From Carnegiea gigantea (lineage: Eukaryota; Streptophyta; Magnoliopsida; Caryophyllales; Cactaceae): DNA of 64,000 nucleotides. The number at the start of each line of letters is the position of its first letter. Positions within the stretch are counted from its first letter, which is position 1. Positions 33,863-47,100 of the stretch are shown one piece after another. The DNA lies in NCBI GenBank assembly GCA_029747015.1, contig JAKOGI010000003.1, forward strand, positions 3,532,001 through 3,596,000. Reading direction: 5' to 3'. A program made the position numbers and the translations under genes. The notes under the pieces are model-generated. The model was not told where the DNA came from and did not search any database. It saw only the letters and a list, made by a program, of their open reading frames with translations.

Positions 33863-35169
33863 TCATGGAGGATGGGGTGGTTGGCCATAAGAAATATGCC
33901 AATCCCGCCAGGTCTCTAGACATGCTCCATAATCCTGAAAATACTGTGTTTGGGTAGCAAGCATCCCACGAAGCTCACCGTGATGCTCTTGGATAAAGTC
34001 CCGCAGAGCAGCGCTCTCAGAAGCAACAAATACTCGAAGGAAAACTTGCTCCTCTTGAATGGATCTAAGGATGTCATAGAGGTTGGTATAGTCAGGAGGG
34101 GATGGTCGAGAGGAAGAATTAGGTCCTGCTTGACTAGAATGAGGGGCTGGATGATGGGGTGCGGGTCGAACAACCTCGTCATCACTAGGTACCCAATAAA
34201 GGTTAGCCCTGTGAAGTAAGGTGGTTTGATCGACATTGGGAAGCGGCAAAAGCTGGTCCCCGGGATAAATCCAACATAAACGCCCAGCCCCAATTTACAA
34301 AAGTTTATAATTTCAAAAGTAGCTTGATCAAGCCGCTTAGACCCAGAAATTCTATCCTTAGGATTGGGCTCAATACCTAAAAATCTAATAATAGTAGTCA
34401 CAATCCCACCTATGACTATCTTACCTTTAGTGCTAACTGCAGCACTATACAATTGCCTAGCTAAAAAGGAACCTGAGTCAAGTTGGACACCATCAAGCAC
34501 ACATAACAAAAAGTACAACTCAGATAATTTCGGGACATTCAGACTATCGTCCCTAGCAAAATGGCAACAAGCCAAGAAACGCTTTGCTCCTCTAATGCAA
34601 GGGTTTCTAATATGTGTGCACTTTGATGAACTGGTACTGTACCTAACACTCCCCAAAAGTTCACCCCAAAATGCATTCGGGTTGAATTCATGGGAGATTT
34701 GGCGGTTCGGTAAATCCATATTAGGTGGAAAATCGAAGATACTGTCAAAGGTACCTAAGTTTAGTTCATAAAATTGACTCTGTAAATAAAACGATGTGTA
34801 TCCGCCTTGACATTGAGGTCCTCTAGTGACCTCGACATAGAGTATACTTAAAACTTCTAGGGTCAAGTCCCAATATGTATGCTCTTTGATTTCCAAAAAG
34901 TATCTCATACCACCTCTTACAGATAACCATCTAATATCATCTAACATGCCTAACCAAGCTAGCAGTTCCTGATCATAATATCTAGTTGCTACAACCATGC
35001 GTTCATTCAAGTAATTGTATCTAGCAACATGATCAGGATGTGTCAAACCAAGAGGGTGAGGAATGTTGCCTCTAGCACGCACATTTCGGGATGTCCTTTG
35101 AGGTTGAGGTGATGCTTGGTTTGAAGAATCAACCTCCTTGATGCTCCTTTGTCTCTTGGTTGGTGCCAT
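33863..35169 (-). pseudogene. Athila env-position ORF (plant retrotransposon protein), one frameshift
   Basis: It starts at MAPTKRQRSIKEVD. An upstream in-frame ATG at 35196 exists, but MAPTKR is the better match to the usual start. The body resembles the ATHILA/putative plant transposon protein family found after pol in Athila-lineage elements: a Ser/Asn-rich basic N-terminus, then a globular region with the block SELYFLLCVLDGVQLDSGSFL and KGKIVIGGIVTTII. Near 34258 one extra base shifts the frame inside ...YVGFIPG; the rest continues in another frame as PLPNVDQTTLLHRANLYWVP to a stop at 33863, ending in a proline/serine-rich segment and a short coiled-coil-like stretch. It has no membrane helix that I would trust. 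Its role is unknown even in intact elements. Confidence 0.75.
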
Positions 35170-36030
35170 TGTTATAAGAACCAAAACAAAAATCAAAGCT
35201 AAAAACTAAATAAGAAAATTTGAAGCAGAAAATGAAGAAATTAAGTAAAAAGAAGAAGAAAAAGAGAGAGAAGAAGATGGGTGTGGTGCATGAGTGAAGT
35301 GAGATGAATTTGAAGAAAAAAAAGAAGAAAAAGATGAAATTTATGGGCAAAGAGAAAAGACTGAGTGAAAGGGAATGATTTTGGGTGAAAATGAGTAAAA
35401 ATGGAGAAGAAATGAGGGAAGATTGAAGGTATTAGCTATGGAGGGTTTAGAGAGAGAAAATAGAGGTAGAGATAGAGAGGCTCGAGGTTGAAGATGAAAT
35501 GTGAGGAAGATGAGTGGGCATTACGGTCAAAAACCTAAACTGCGGGCCATAGTAGTACATCATGGACCATGGAGTTCACCACGGTCTGATTGTGGTGTCT
35601 GTTGGTCCATTTGTTTCTTTTTCGATTTTTCTGGGTGGCACCCCACTACTGTGGTTCTGGGGATCTGGCCGTGGTGGCTAATATTTTAGTCATAATTTTT
35701 GTTTTGTTTTTTGTTTTGTTTTTTATAACTTTTTTTAAAAATAAGCACAAACTTAGAAAAATAGTAAAAAGAAAAGCTAAGAAAAGAAAAAGGAAAAAGA
35801 GCTTGGGTTGCTTCCCCAGAAGCACTTTTTTAAGGTCAAGAGCTTGACCCTTCTTCTATGATTGGTTCGGATCAGAAAGTGTATAGACATTGGCATTATC
35901 CCGGACCATAAAGTCAAACTTGTTCAGTCGAAGATACCATCTTAAAAGTTCTAGTTAAAGGTCCTTTGTTTTCATGACACGGTGTCATAATGCATTATCT
36001 GCTATAAAACAAAGCGCACTCATGGCCTAT

Positions 36031-38222
36031 CTAGTGGGTCACTATCAACTTGTTTAACCCTAAATTAAACTTCGCATCAAATCTTTCCATAGGGGGCATA
36101 GAGAGAACATCTTGTGCAAACCTACAATAGTCGCTCATTGAAGACTCGTTAGGTACAGGGACCTCAACTTTGGGCTTGTTAGGTGGTATAGGAGCAGCAA
36201 ATTCCACCTTAACATATCTTTGGTCGGGGTCCTCATAAGAAATCCAGTCAGAATCAGGAGGGTCTTCACAATTCAAGACATCTTCCATATCAATCTCAGG
36301 GGAAAGGGGGTAATGCATCCAATAAAGAAGAATTAAAAGAAATCACGTATTCCTTCATATGACAAAACATAGCATAACGCCCTTCCACCTCAAATGTAAT
36401 CCGTCCCTTTTTTACATCAATGTAGCAACCAGTTGTAGCCAAAATGGACCAACCTAGGATAATTTGAGCATCATCAGTCTCAGGCATTTCAACTATAATA
36501 AAGTCCTCTAATACACAAATATCTCCTATATTGACTGGCACATCATCCAATCTGCCTATGGGTTGCGTCTCAGAACTGTTAGCTAACTGTAGTGAAAAGG
36601 GTGCGGCTAGTCATGGTCGTAGGTGAAGCTTAAGAAACAAAGAATATGACATTATACTAACGCTTGCACCTAGATCGCATAGAGCTCTCTCAATTTTCAC
36701 TTTTCCCACAATGCAAGGGATAGAAAAATTACCTGGAGCCTAGGAGGAAAAATTATCGGAAACTCTACAGTTTCATTCTCTACCAATGTGACAGTCTTGC
36801 CATCATTGTTCCTTTCCTTACTTGCAACTATGATTATTTCCCTACCCTCTTCTATTGGTGCAGCCTCAGGGTCAATTAAGTCCTCTATTTCTTCCTTCAA
36901 AGTGATGCAGTTGCAATGCTCACGAGGGTTAAGTTCGGGCTTACTAGGAAGTCTGTGTGGGGGCATAGATGAAAAACTAGCTTTTGGGTAATCTAGGCTT
37001 CCAACATCTTATTATGAGTTGTAAGCACATCAATCGTTGAGGCTAATTGCTTAATATACTTATCTTGTTTTTGTTGTGCCATAAACACATTTTCCATCAT
37101 CGCTACTAAATTGGACTTTTGGGGCATTTGAGAAGGGAACGGGGGTCTTTGAAAACCAGGGGGTGGTCTAGCATTCATATGGGGCACATTTGATGGGTTT
37201 GGGCTAGATCTACAGGAGAAATTCAGATGATTCTTCCAACTCGGATTGTATATACTAGAATAAGGGTCATTGGCCAGTCTTGAGTTGAAGTTTTGAACAT
37301 AATTAACTTCACTAGGGTCTTCGAAAAAAGGATTCCCAACTTGACAATTCAAAATTATATGCTCAATAGAACCACAAATTTCACAAAGGGAAAGGGCATT
37401 AGAATTCACAGCATTAACATTTACTCGGCCCAGTCTTTAAATCATAACATTTACTTTAGCAGAAAGTAAAGTAAGCGCATCAACTTCAAGTTTACCTCCA
37501 ACCCGTTTGGGTTGGTGTCGTTTGGTGGACAATTAAAAATTATTAAGTGACATCTCCTCAATTAGGTTATGGGCTTCATTCTCAGTTTTGTTGATCAAAA
37601 TTTCTCCTGCCGCCGCATTAATAATAGACCTTACAGACTGGGTCATACCATTATAAAAGGTTTGGATAATCATCCAACGCTGAAGACCATGATGTGAGCA
37701 TAAGCGCAGCAAATCTTTAAATCGCTTCCAGGCTTCGTAGAGCGTCTCTTCATCTTTTTGCGTGATGTTGGTGATCTGATTTCTCAAGCTTGCTGTTTTG
37801 CTCGGAGGGAAAAACTTGGCGAGGAAGGCTCGTGTCAACTCATTCCAAGTGGTAATGCATCCGGATGGCAAGGAGTGTGACCAAACCCTTGCTTTATCCC
37901 TCAATGAGAAAGGAAGTAAGCGCAGGTGAATCGCTTCAGTGGAGACTCCATTCAGCTTTAACGTATCGCAAACCTCTAAAAAGACTAAGAGGTATAGATT
38001 CGGATCTTCCAAAGGCGTTACACTAAATTGGGATTGTTATACCATCAAAATGGGTGCCGGTTTGAGCTCGAAATTATTGGCATCAACAGTAGGGTGAGCG
38101 ATGCTTGAGGCGATCCCTTGGACTCCAGGGTTAACGAAATCTCGAAGCATTCTTCTTTGGTCACCTCCTCCACCCTGCCATGTTTGTTGGATTCCTTCTA
38201 GCCTCGCGTCTTTGTTCTTCAA
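36031..38222 (-). pseudogene. Degenerate Athila gag and protease
   Basis: From 38222 (MKNKDARLEG) the frame has a stop at 38037, then gag (EDPNLYLLVFLEVCDTLKLNG, FSLRDKARVWSHSLPSG, TRAFLAKFFPPSKTASLR, ETLYEAWKRFKDLL), a stop at 37533, a knuckle region (CEICGSIEHIILNC with the Athila-typical VNYVQNFNSR and YNPSWKNHLNF), a linker (PSKPELNPREHCN), and aspartic protease remnants (CDLGASVSIM around 36660, then IILGWSILATTGCYIDVKKG). Frameshifts separate the linker, the protease core and the last segment 36318..36031. The protein is broken in at least five places. The missing pol follows directly. Confidence 0.85.
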
Positions 38223-38428
38223 TTCTTTGCTTCTTCCTCCTTAAGGGGAAAGTCCTTTCAATCTTAGGATGGGGTTCGTATAAGATTGGACTTCGTATAA
38301 ATAGGAAAAATTCTTGCAAGCGCTATCACCAACACTACCAACACAATCAAACAAGAACAGAAAACAACAATAAAAGACAATAAAATACTTAGTCCTTTTC
38401 GCAAGACTAACTTAATAGTTAACAGTTT

Positions 38429-38448
38429 AGTCCTCGACAATGGCACCA
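38429..38448 (-). promoter_or_regulatory. Primer-binding site of Athila element
   Basis: The minus strand reads TGGTGCCATTGTCGAGGACT, close to the TGGCGCCGTTGCCGGGGA site typical of Athila-lineage elements and attributed to a tRNA-Asp primer. It lies six bases from the right LTR. Confidence 0.75.
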
Positions 38449-38792
38449 AAAACTTGACCACTGCTGCAAGTACAGGGGTAGTCATAGTATAGATAAAAGA
38501 TATCGTTCCTTAGGGACTAATGTAATCAATCAAGTCTTGTCTATCAGAATATGCTAAGTAAAATTCTAATTCAAATGGTTTCGATTTAACAATTTCTAAT
38601 TCACTAATTTTTAAATCAATTAAGGAAATATGCCTAGGAATTTATATACTTATGAAAAGTGATTGGATCAAAATGACAAACATGTGCTTTTTCGCTTATC
38701 GGTTAATCTCGAGAAATTGCAATCTATCCAAAAATTTGGCCTATTCTTTCGAAATCAACCGAATTTGCCTAAACTAAGCAAAAGTCATTCTT

Positions 38793-39970
38793 TGTTAGGC
38801 GATAAATTGTCGTATTCAACGTGCCTCTTTCACCCACTTTTAGCTCGTATAATAACTTAATTTTTAGGATTTTTACTTGTTTTATTTACGTTTTGTAGGA
38901 AATAAGTTCAAATGGAGCAAGTACCATAAAAGGAGCGAAGACAGACAAAAACAGTGAAAGTAGGTAAGAAATGGACGACAGGGGGCCGAACCACTATGCC
39001 AGAAAAATGGCACGGTGGGGCTATGCCACCCTGGCATGGTCGTGCCCCTCCCCCGTCGCCCGCTCGTTCGATTTTCTATTTAAGCCTCTTTCGGCGTTCT
39101 TGTTGGGGATCTCACCAAGCTCTCCTTTAGCGACTTTTTGGGAGTTTTTAGGTTAGGATTAGCCAATAAAAATCCTATTGCGGAATTAGATTCGGATTTG
39201 CCTCTAGTTGTTTAGATTCAAACTTGTGGATTCTCAAGTTCATTCAATCAACATAAGTTTTCTCTTCTCTTCCTCTCTTTATTTTGTGTGTTTATGTTCA
39301 TGTTTTGGTTTATATGCTTTTGTAATGTTTATAGATTATAGTTGTGAATTTGGATTGTGATTAGCCTTGTGATGGCTAATTGATTGTTGTTAGACCTTTG
39401 CCCCTCTTGTTCATACTAGAATTTAAGGTTTTCTCTTACGCCTACCATGTGTTCGATGAAATGCTTGAAAGAGCTTTCATTTGTGTTTTGGGGCAATTGA
39501 CTTATGCTAAAAGGTGAGGTTGATTGTCTAGTGTGGGTAGAGTGAATAATTGAGATTAGGAGATGAAAATAGTCTCGTCACCAGTTAGGTCAAGAGTTGT
39601 CAACCTAGTAGTTTAGTCAAATTAATCCCATGAAAATAGGTGGTTAGAACAACTAGACTAGCCTATTGACCCTTAAGAGAGGGCTTGGGTGGCCTCAATG
39701 ACGCAATCGATCAACCTCGAATACTAGCATAACTTGAAAAGGTGAGGGTTTAACTTGATCAGCTGCTTTATCTCAAGTTTAATCATAATCGCAATCCTTT
39801 GGCTATTTTAGTAGTTTAGTTCTATTTTCTATCCCTTCAGTTTTACCTAACTTGAGACGCTTTTGTTAGCTCTGGTACTTGGAAACCCAACTCTCTGTGG
39901 ATGACACCACAAGTACTCAACAATGGACCTTGCACTTGGGGTCTATAAATATTAAAACTTTTTCCTGACA
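38793..39970 (+). repeat. Solo LTR of another LTR retrotransposon
   Basis: A 1,178-bp block with TG...CA ends (TGTTAGGCGATAAATTG and TTTTTCCTGACA) interrupts the Athila LTR. The flanking pentamers are TTCTT and TTTTT, a target duplication with one mismatch. No internal region or second LTR is present, so it is a solo LTR left by LTR-LTR recombination. A sequence near its right end (ACTCTCTGTGGATGACACC) resembles the region near the ends of TAT/Ogre/Retand-type gypsy LTRs; that assignment is tentative. The ORF-like stretch at 38971..39156 is not coding. Confidence 0.8.
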
Positions 39971-40007
39971 TTTTTTCGAACTAATTTTTCTTAATCCAAG
40001 TTAAACA

Positions 40008-40730
<723 letters not shown>

Positions 40731-41642
40731 GTTAAACATCTCCAATTACTTTCTAGTCTTCCTAACATGCAAATCTCTCTTTCGAGACGACAGTATGTCA
40801 GGTTTTATCAAGCAGTCCAATAATCAAATATCACCTTTCAATTTTTCACCCGATTGTTTCAAGTGTGCAAGCAAACCTTGGCCAAAAATCTACTCACAAT
40901 ATGATAATCACTTGATAGAACAAAATTAAACCAATCTTGAAAATAAGTACAATTCTTTACATTAAAACATGATCCAACAACACTTTCATAAGGTACTAAA
41001 TCCCTAGACAAAAATTAAACTACTCACGCATAATTAAGGATTAAACAACTAACCAACATTTTGCGAAATCTGAGCGGAAGGGCTTGATTGAGAGTAGCCT
41101 TCAACCACGGGCTTCAAATCACCTCAAGATCAAACACTCACACTCAGGATTACTCACAATTCAAATAGGAAACTAAAATCTAAACTAAAGAGAACTAAAA
41201 TTTGAGAAAGAGAATAAACTATGCTACTCTATATTCCTATGCATATCCTCTCTGCTGCTGCCTGAACGAAGCCCTTTTATAGGAGAGCTCAGACATTTTC
41301 AGTCACACAGTCGAAGGAAAACGAAGAGGCAACAGTTTCTCTATTCACCATGGTCTTTGGCAGACAACGTGGTCCGACCGTGGTCTGGGCTGGGATCAGT
41401 TTTCTGCTCTTTTCTTGATCCACGGGCGTAGCATCACATGAGTGTCCGTGGGGGAGGTCAAAATACATCTATTAAGGGTCAAATGTCTAGGTAAAAAGGC
41501 CTAAAATCCTGCAAATCATATGAAACAATCATACCCAACCATAAATCGACAATAGGAGTATAAATAATAACATTAAGCACATAATTCTCCTAAAAATAAA
41601 GCAAAATAGCCCTAAAATAATGTATATGTTAAGCACTTATCA

Positions 41643-42067
41643 ACTACACATCCCAGCAGAAAGCACATCCTGGAGTTGCTCACTTTCTTTTACCATAATA
41701 CCTTCCTAATTCAAGGTTCAGTGTCCCTTTTTTCCTCAAAGTCAAGATGAATACGTATATGATATATTTACTTCTTCTGTAATGTGAGTTGTGTTCTTGA
41801 GTTTGGACTTTCGTTTTTCTCATATCTAGAGTAATGTAATGATTGTACCTTCACCTCCATGCTCTAAGGGAAGTCCAAAATCATCGAGTCTCTGGGTAGT
41901 CTTGTTCACAAACCTACTGCAGCAACTTGGATAAGTTTTTTTGCCTATACTTAATTTCTTTTAACTGTACAAATTAACAGTGTTAGATGAAAATTTGCCA
42001 CTGAGAGAGAGTTATCATAAAGAGTGTTATAATCGTAGAGGGATAGAGAACTAGTGGATTGGGAAGT
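41643..42067. other. 3' flank of RLP2
   Basis: 425 bp between the Athila target duplication and the end of RLP2. No gene is seen. The part next to RLP2 shares short blocks with the 3' flank of RLP1. Confidence 0.55.
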
Positions 42068-42073
42068 ACTTAC

Positions 42074-43489
42074 CATTAGTTTCTGAATTCCTTCCAAACA
42101 TTTCCAGAAATTGCCACATAAATTCTGTCCTTTATGTCTTCCAGTCACCGAAAATAGGCATCTCTGTTGGATCTTTTAAGCACTAAATTGCCACATACAC
42201 CCGGAACCCTGTAATGAACTGGGGAATTATGCTGATGTATACAGAATGCATAGCTATTATCATCTTCACCTTTCTCCCCAAAACTTTCCTCTGTTACAGA
42301 ATTAACAAGGGCCTGATCTCCTGGACAATTTTGAGGGAGTGGTTTCCCAGAGTTGAGGATTCCCCATGTATGCTGAGGGGTCAACATCCTGCAGCTAGGT
42401 CACAGATGTTATTTTCCCAGACAAATTATTGTTTGACAAATCTAAGACTCTAAGAAAACTCAGAGTTGAGAGGCTTGTTAGCATTTCTGCAGAGAGTCGA
42501 TTGCTTGACAAATCGAGTCTCTAATGAGCTCAGTTGGCCCACATTCTCAGGGTTGCTTCCAGTCAGATTGCTCCTTGATAGGTTCACAGACTTCAAACCA
42601 GTGAGAAAAGACTGTCTCGGGAACGTCACCTTCTAGTTTGTTGCTTGAGATGTATCATTTTTGCAACTCTCAAGATGTAAAACTGCTCACTGCCATCGTT
42701 TTCTATACAAGTGATGCAACATCACTGTGTAAATGGGATCATATATGTACTACTGGAAAGGATCCTAATAAAGCCATGCTTATAGTTAATTGTTGGGCTT
42801 CTATTTGATGTTGGACTTCTATTTGATGATCCTGTCATTCCAACAAAACTATTTATGCATTTAGGAATGGTCCCTGAAAGTTGTTGATAGAAAGATTCAG
42901 GAATTGAAGAGATGACAGTTCATAAATGCTTTGAGGTATGCTTCCAAGAACATTATTGCCTCGCAAATTGAGAATAGTCAGGCTCGGAGGAAATTTGCTC
43001 GCTAGTTCTGGAGTTATATGTCTAGAAATGAGTTATATCCAAGCTTAAGAACAAGCAAGGGGCTGCAAGGCTTTAAACATTATGGTAATTCTCCTGAAAG
43101 CCGTTGTTGCTGAGGTGTACCAACCTGACCTGTTGAAGCTCATCAAAAGAAGGTAGTGTTCCAGAAAGCTTATTGTTTGACATGTTGAGGAATTCTAAGT
43201 GGTACATATACTTCCAATAATCATTAGGAATCTCCCCTGATAACAAACTGTTTGAAAGGTCAATAAAGGTTAAATACCTTGCATTTGCCATTCGCATAGG
43301 AAAGTATTCTGGAACATGTTGCTATTGAGGAATAGCAATCTAACCTTACGTTGTAGTACTGTTAGTGCTCTCTTGAATTTGTTTGAACTTAGATAAATTA
43401 ACGGCTGGGAAGCAAATGTGATTGGTGTACCTGGAAAAGTTCCTGATATCTTCTTACAAGACATGTTCAAATAAATCATATATGGCTGT
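42074..43489 (-). pseudogene. RLP2, 3' part: decayed LRR receptor-like protein
   Basis: This is the paralog of RLP1, split by the copia element. Readable minus-strand pieces include LRRs at 43297..43073 (LTFIDLSNSLLSGEIPNDYW, LEFLNMSNNKLSGTLPSF), a C-terminal cap piece at 42387..42145 (GKPLPQNCPGDQ), and the membrane/tail region (VCGNLVLKRSNRDAYFR). The pieces lie in different frames with stops between them, so lesions are numerous. The last bases carry the same ATG/GTAAGTACTTCC donor-like sequence (42068..42076) as RLP1. It is more degraded than RLP1. Confidence 0.88.
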
Positions 43490-44097
43490 TGTTGGGTTTT
43501 ATGGCCCAAAATATCGAGTATCGGCACGGGGAGCCCATGCTGCACAGACACGGGCGTGCCAAGACGAAGAGCCGAAGACGAGAGGGACAGAAAATTGGCA
43601 CGGGGGCACCGTGCCATATGGCACGGCCGTGCCGTGTGGCACTGGGTGACCGTGCCACGTGGCACGGTCGTGCCACGTGTCTTCTCGCCGCCTCTTTCGG
43701 ATGGCGGCTAGGGTTTCTGTGTTCGAGGAGGATTCCCCCTGGCAGCTAGGGTTTTCAGGGAGAAACCCTACCTCACAGACCCTATATAAAGGGGGTCTAG
43801 GGCCTTGTTTCAAAACACTCCAATATAGAATACACATTGAGAGAGTGAGATTGTTTGTGAGAGAATACAATTGAGAGTATTGTAATTCTGCTCTTAATCA
43901 CTGAAGTGATTGTGGTGTACTACTCTGCTCATAGTGAAATTCGTCGGTGTGCTGTCGCCGTCCGTGGTTTTTCCCACATTGGGTTTCCACGTAAAAATTC
44001 CCTGTGTCCTTTATTCTTGTTCTTTCATTGTTGCGTTGTGTTCTTGGTTGAATTCTGTTGCATTGTCACATCCTATTATCCCCTTTATTTCCTAACA
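43490..44097 (+). repeat. 5' LTR of copia element
   Basis: 608 bp. It has TATATAAA at 43783..43790. About 110..130 bp upstream of the TATA box there is a dense cluster of GTGCCA/TGGCAC inverted motifs with two CACGTG G-box cores (43656..43661 and 43674..43679), a plausible stress- or bZIP/bHLH-responsive U3 region. Confidence 0.95.
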
Positions 44098-44099
44098 AG

Positions 44100-44111
44100 T
44101 GGTATCAGAGC
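44100..44111 (+). promoter_or_regulatory. Primer-binding site of copia element
   Basis: TGGTATCAGAGC, complementary to the initiator-Met tRNA 3' end, lies two bases after the 5' LTR. Confidence 0.95.
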
Positions 44112-44122
44112 GAGGTTGTAGG

Positions 44123-47100
44123 ATGTCTTCAATCATGAAGGTGGACATACAGAAATTCGACGGGGAGATTAGCTTTAATCTCTGGAAGGTGCAGATGAGG
44201 GCGGTCCTCATCCAGCACGGGCTGTGGAAGGTCCTGCAGGGACCTCACGTCAAACCTACAGGCACAACGGATGAAAAGTGGGCTGAGGATCAGCAGAAAA
44301 GGCGTGGGAAGTTGACAGATGAGGAATGGGAGGAACTGGAGCTGAAGGCAGTTTCAGCCATACAACTATGTCTGGCACCTCACGTGCTCCGCGAGGTTCT
44401 TGATAAGGTAACTGCTGTTGACCTTTGGGCTAGGCTAGAAGAACTATATATGACAAAGAGTCTAGCCAATAAGATCAGGCTAAAAGAAAGGTTGTACACC
44501 TGTCGTACGGCTGAAGGTACGCCTGTCCAGAAACATCTGAATGATTTCAATTCAATTCTAGTTGATTTGGAAAGTCTGGATGTAAAATTTGATGATGAGG
44601 ATAAAGCCATCTTGCTTGTTGTCTCACTACCCCCTTCATATAAACACTTTAAAGAAATCATGCTGTATAGTAACACGTATACTATATCGTTTGAAGATAT
44701 CAAGGCTAACCTTCTTTCAAAAGAAAAGTTTGACCATGACATTCATGCTGACCAGGGTGAAGGGCTGGCTGTTAGGGGTAGGACAACTGAGAAGAAGGGA
44801 AACGGTAATAGGAAGAGCCGTTCTAAATCAAGAAATCCTCATGCTAATAAAACCTGCCACTTTTGCAAAAAATTGGGTCACATAAAGGCTAATTGTTGGA
44901 AGCTAAAGAACAAGAATGAGGAAACGGATAAAACTGCTACTGCTGACTGTGTGGTAGAGTCTGAGTCAGATGGGGATGTTCTGCTTGCTACTTCTTTAGC
45001 TACCACCTCTGGGAAAGGGGTGGATAACAATTGGGTCTTGGATTCTGGTTGCACATTCCACATGTGTCCTCATAGGGACTGGTTCGTTACTTATGAGTCT
45101 GTGGATTCTGGGGTGGTACTTATGGGCAATGATAGTGAATGCAAGGTTGCAGGGATAGGTACAGTCCAGATCAGAACCCATGATGGCACTATTAGAACAT
45201 TGTCTAAAGTGCGTCATATTCCTGATATGACTCGTTGCTTGATTTCCTTGGGAACTCTTGAGTCTAATGGTTGCAGAATCGTCATGGAGAATGGAGCTCT
45301 AAAGGTGGCTAAAGGAGCCATGGTGATGATGAAGGGACTGAGGCAGGGCAGTCTCTACATCCTGCAGGGAGCCACAGTTACAGGAGCAGCTGCTGTAGGT
45401 ACAGCAGATGAGACGATGTTATGGCACATGAGGCTGGGCCATATGAGTGAGAAAGGGATGACCATTCTGGGTAAGAAAGGTTGTCTTGGTAACGCTAGTA
45501 CGGATAAGTTGGATTTTTGTGATCACTGCGTATTTGGGAAACAGAAAAGGGTAAGTTTCTCAAAGGCTAGTCACCGTACTCAGGGGGTCCTGGACTACAT
45601 ACATTCTGATTTGTGGGGTCCCTCTAAGGTACCTTCGATGGGAGGTAAGCGTTACATGTTAACATTTGTTGATGATTTCTCACGAAAAGTTTGGGTGTAT
45701 TTCTTGAGACAGAAAAACGAGACATTCTCAATGTTCAAGAAATTCAAGGCTCTGGTTGAGAACCAGACTGGCAAAAGGATCAAGAAACTCAGGACTGATA
45801 ATGGCCTGGAGTTTGTTGAATCTGAGTTTGAAGAGTTCTGCACAGCAAACGGCATAGCCAGGCATAAAACCTTGGTCGGGAAACCACAACAGAATGGGGT
45901 CGCAGAACGAATTAACAGGACGTTGTTAGAGAAAGCATGGTGTTTGCTTTCAACTGCTAGGCTTTGGGATCGCAAAGCGTTTTGGGCTGAGGCCATTTCT
46001 ACGGCCTGCTACCTGGTGAATCGATCACCACACTCCTCCATCGAGTTTCAGATTCCAGAAGAAGTATGGTCAGGTAATCCTGTTGACTACTCTAATCTCA
46101 GGGTATTTGGGTGTCCTGTGTATGCTCATGTAAATGAGGGAAAACTAGCACCTAGAGCAGTTAAATGTATGTTTTTGGGGTATGCTAGTGAATCTAAGGG
46201 GTATCGTATGTGGTGTCCTGATTCTAAGAAAGTAATACAAAGTAGGGATGTTACTTTCAATGAGTCTGATATATTATCTTCTGGAAAGAATGCTGCTGTT
46301 CCTTCTACTGGTACAGGAACTCAGCAAGACACCAACATGGAGGTGGAGCTGGAGACTGCTGCAGCTCAAGGTGGAGCTATGAGGGAAGTCCAGGTCACTG
46401 AGCCTGGGGCTATCAGCACTAATCAACCTCAGGAGGAGGTTGAGCACTCTATAGCACGTGATCGTCCTCGCAGGGAGATCAGGAGACCGGCCCGGTACAA
46501 CGATGATGAAGGGCTGATAGCATTTGCACTTTCTGTTGCAGAGGAAGTGTCTGAAGGAACTGAGCCTTCAAATTATACTGAAGCCATCACCTGCCCAAGT
46601 TCACCCAACTGGATTCAGGCTATGCAAGAAGAAATGGAAAGTATGCAGAAAAACGGGACTTGGGAGTTATGTAACCTGCCTAAAGGCCGACGGGCCTTAA
46701 CTGCCAAATGGATATACAAGAAGAAGGAGGGCATTCCTGGGGTAGAGGATGCAAGGTGGAAAGCAAGGTTGGTTGTTCGTGGTTGCAACCAACGGGAAGG
46801 TATAGACTACAATGAGGTTTTCTCTCCTGTAGTCAGACACACCTCTATTCGATTATTGTTATCTATTGTGACATTGTTTAACTTGGAGTTGGAGCAGCTT
46901 GATGTAAAAACAGCCTTCCTGCATGGTGAGCTGGAAGAGGAGATATACATGAAGCAACCTGAAGGGTTTGCTGTTCCTGATAAGGAACACATGGTATGTA
47001 AGTTGAAAAAGTCCTTGTATGGACTCAAGCAGACTCCTAGGCAGTGGTATAAACGTTTTGACACGTTTATAATTGATAATGGTTACATACGTAGTAGATA

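Noticed and set aside
43422..43870. Several ORFs within the copia LTRs, repeated at 48172..48618
   Set aside because: They lie in non-coding LTR sequence rich in GTGCCA/TGGCAC units; both copies exist only because the LTR is duplicated.
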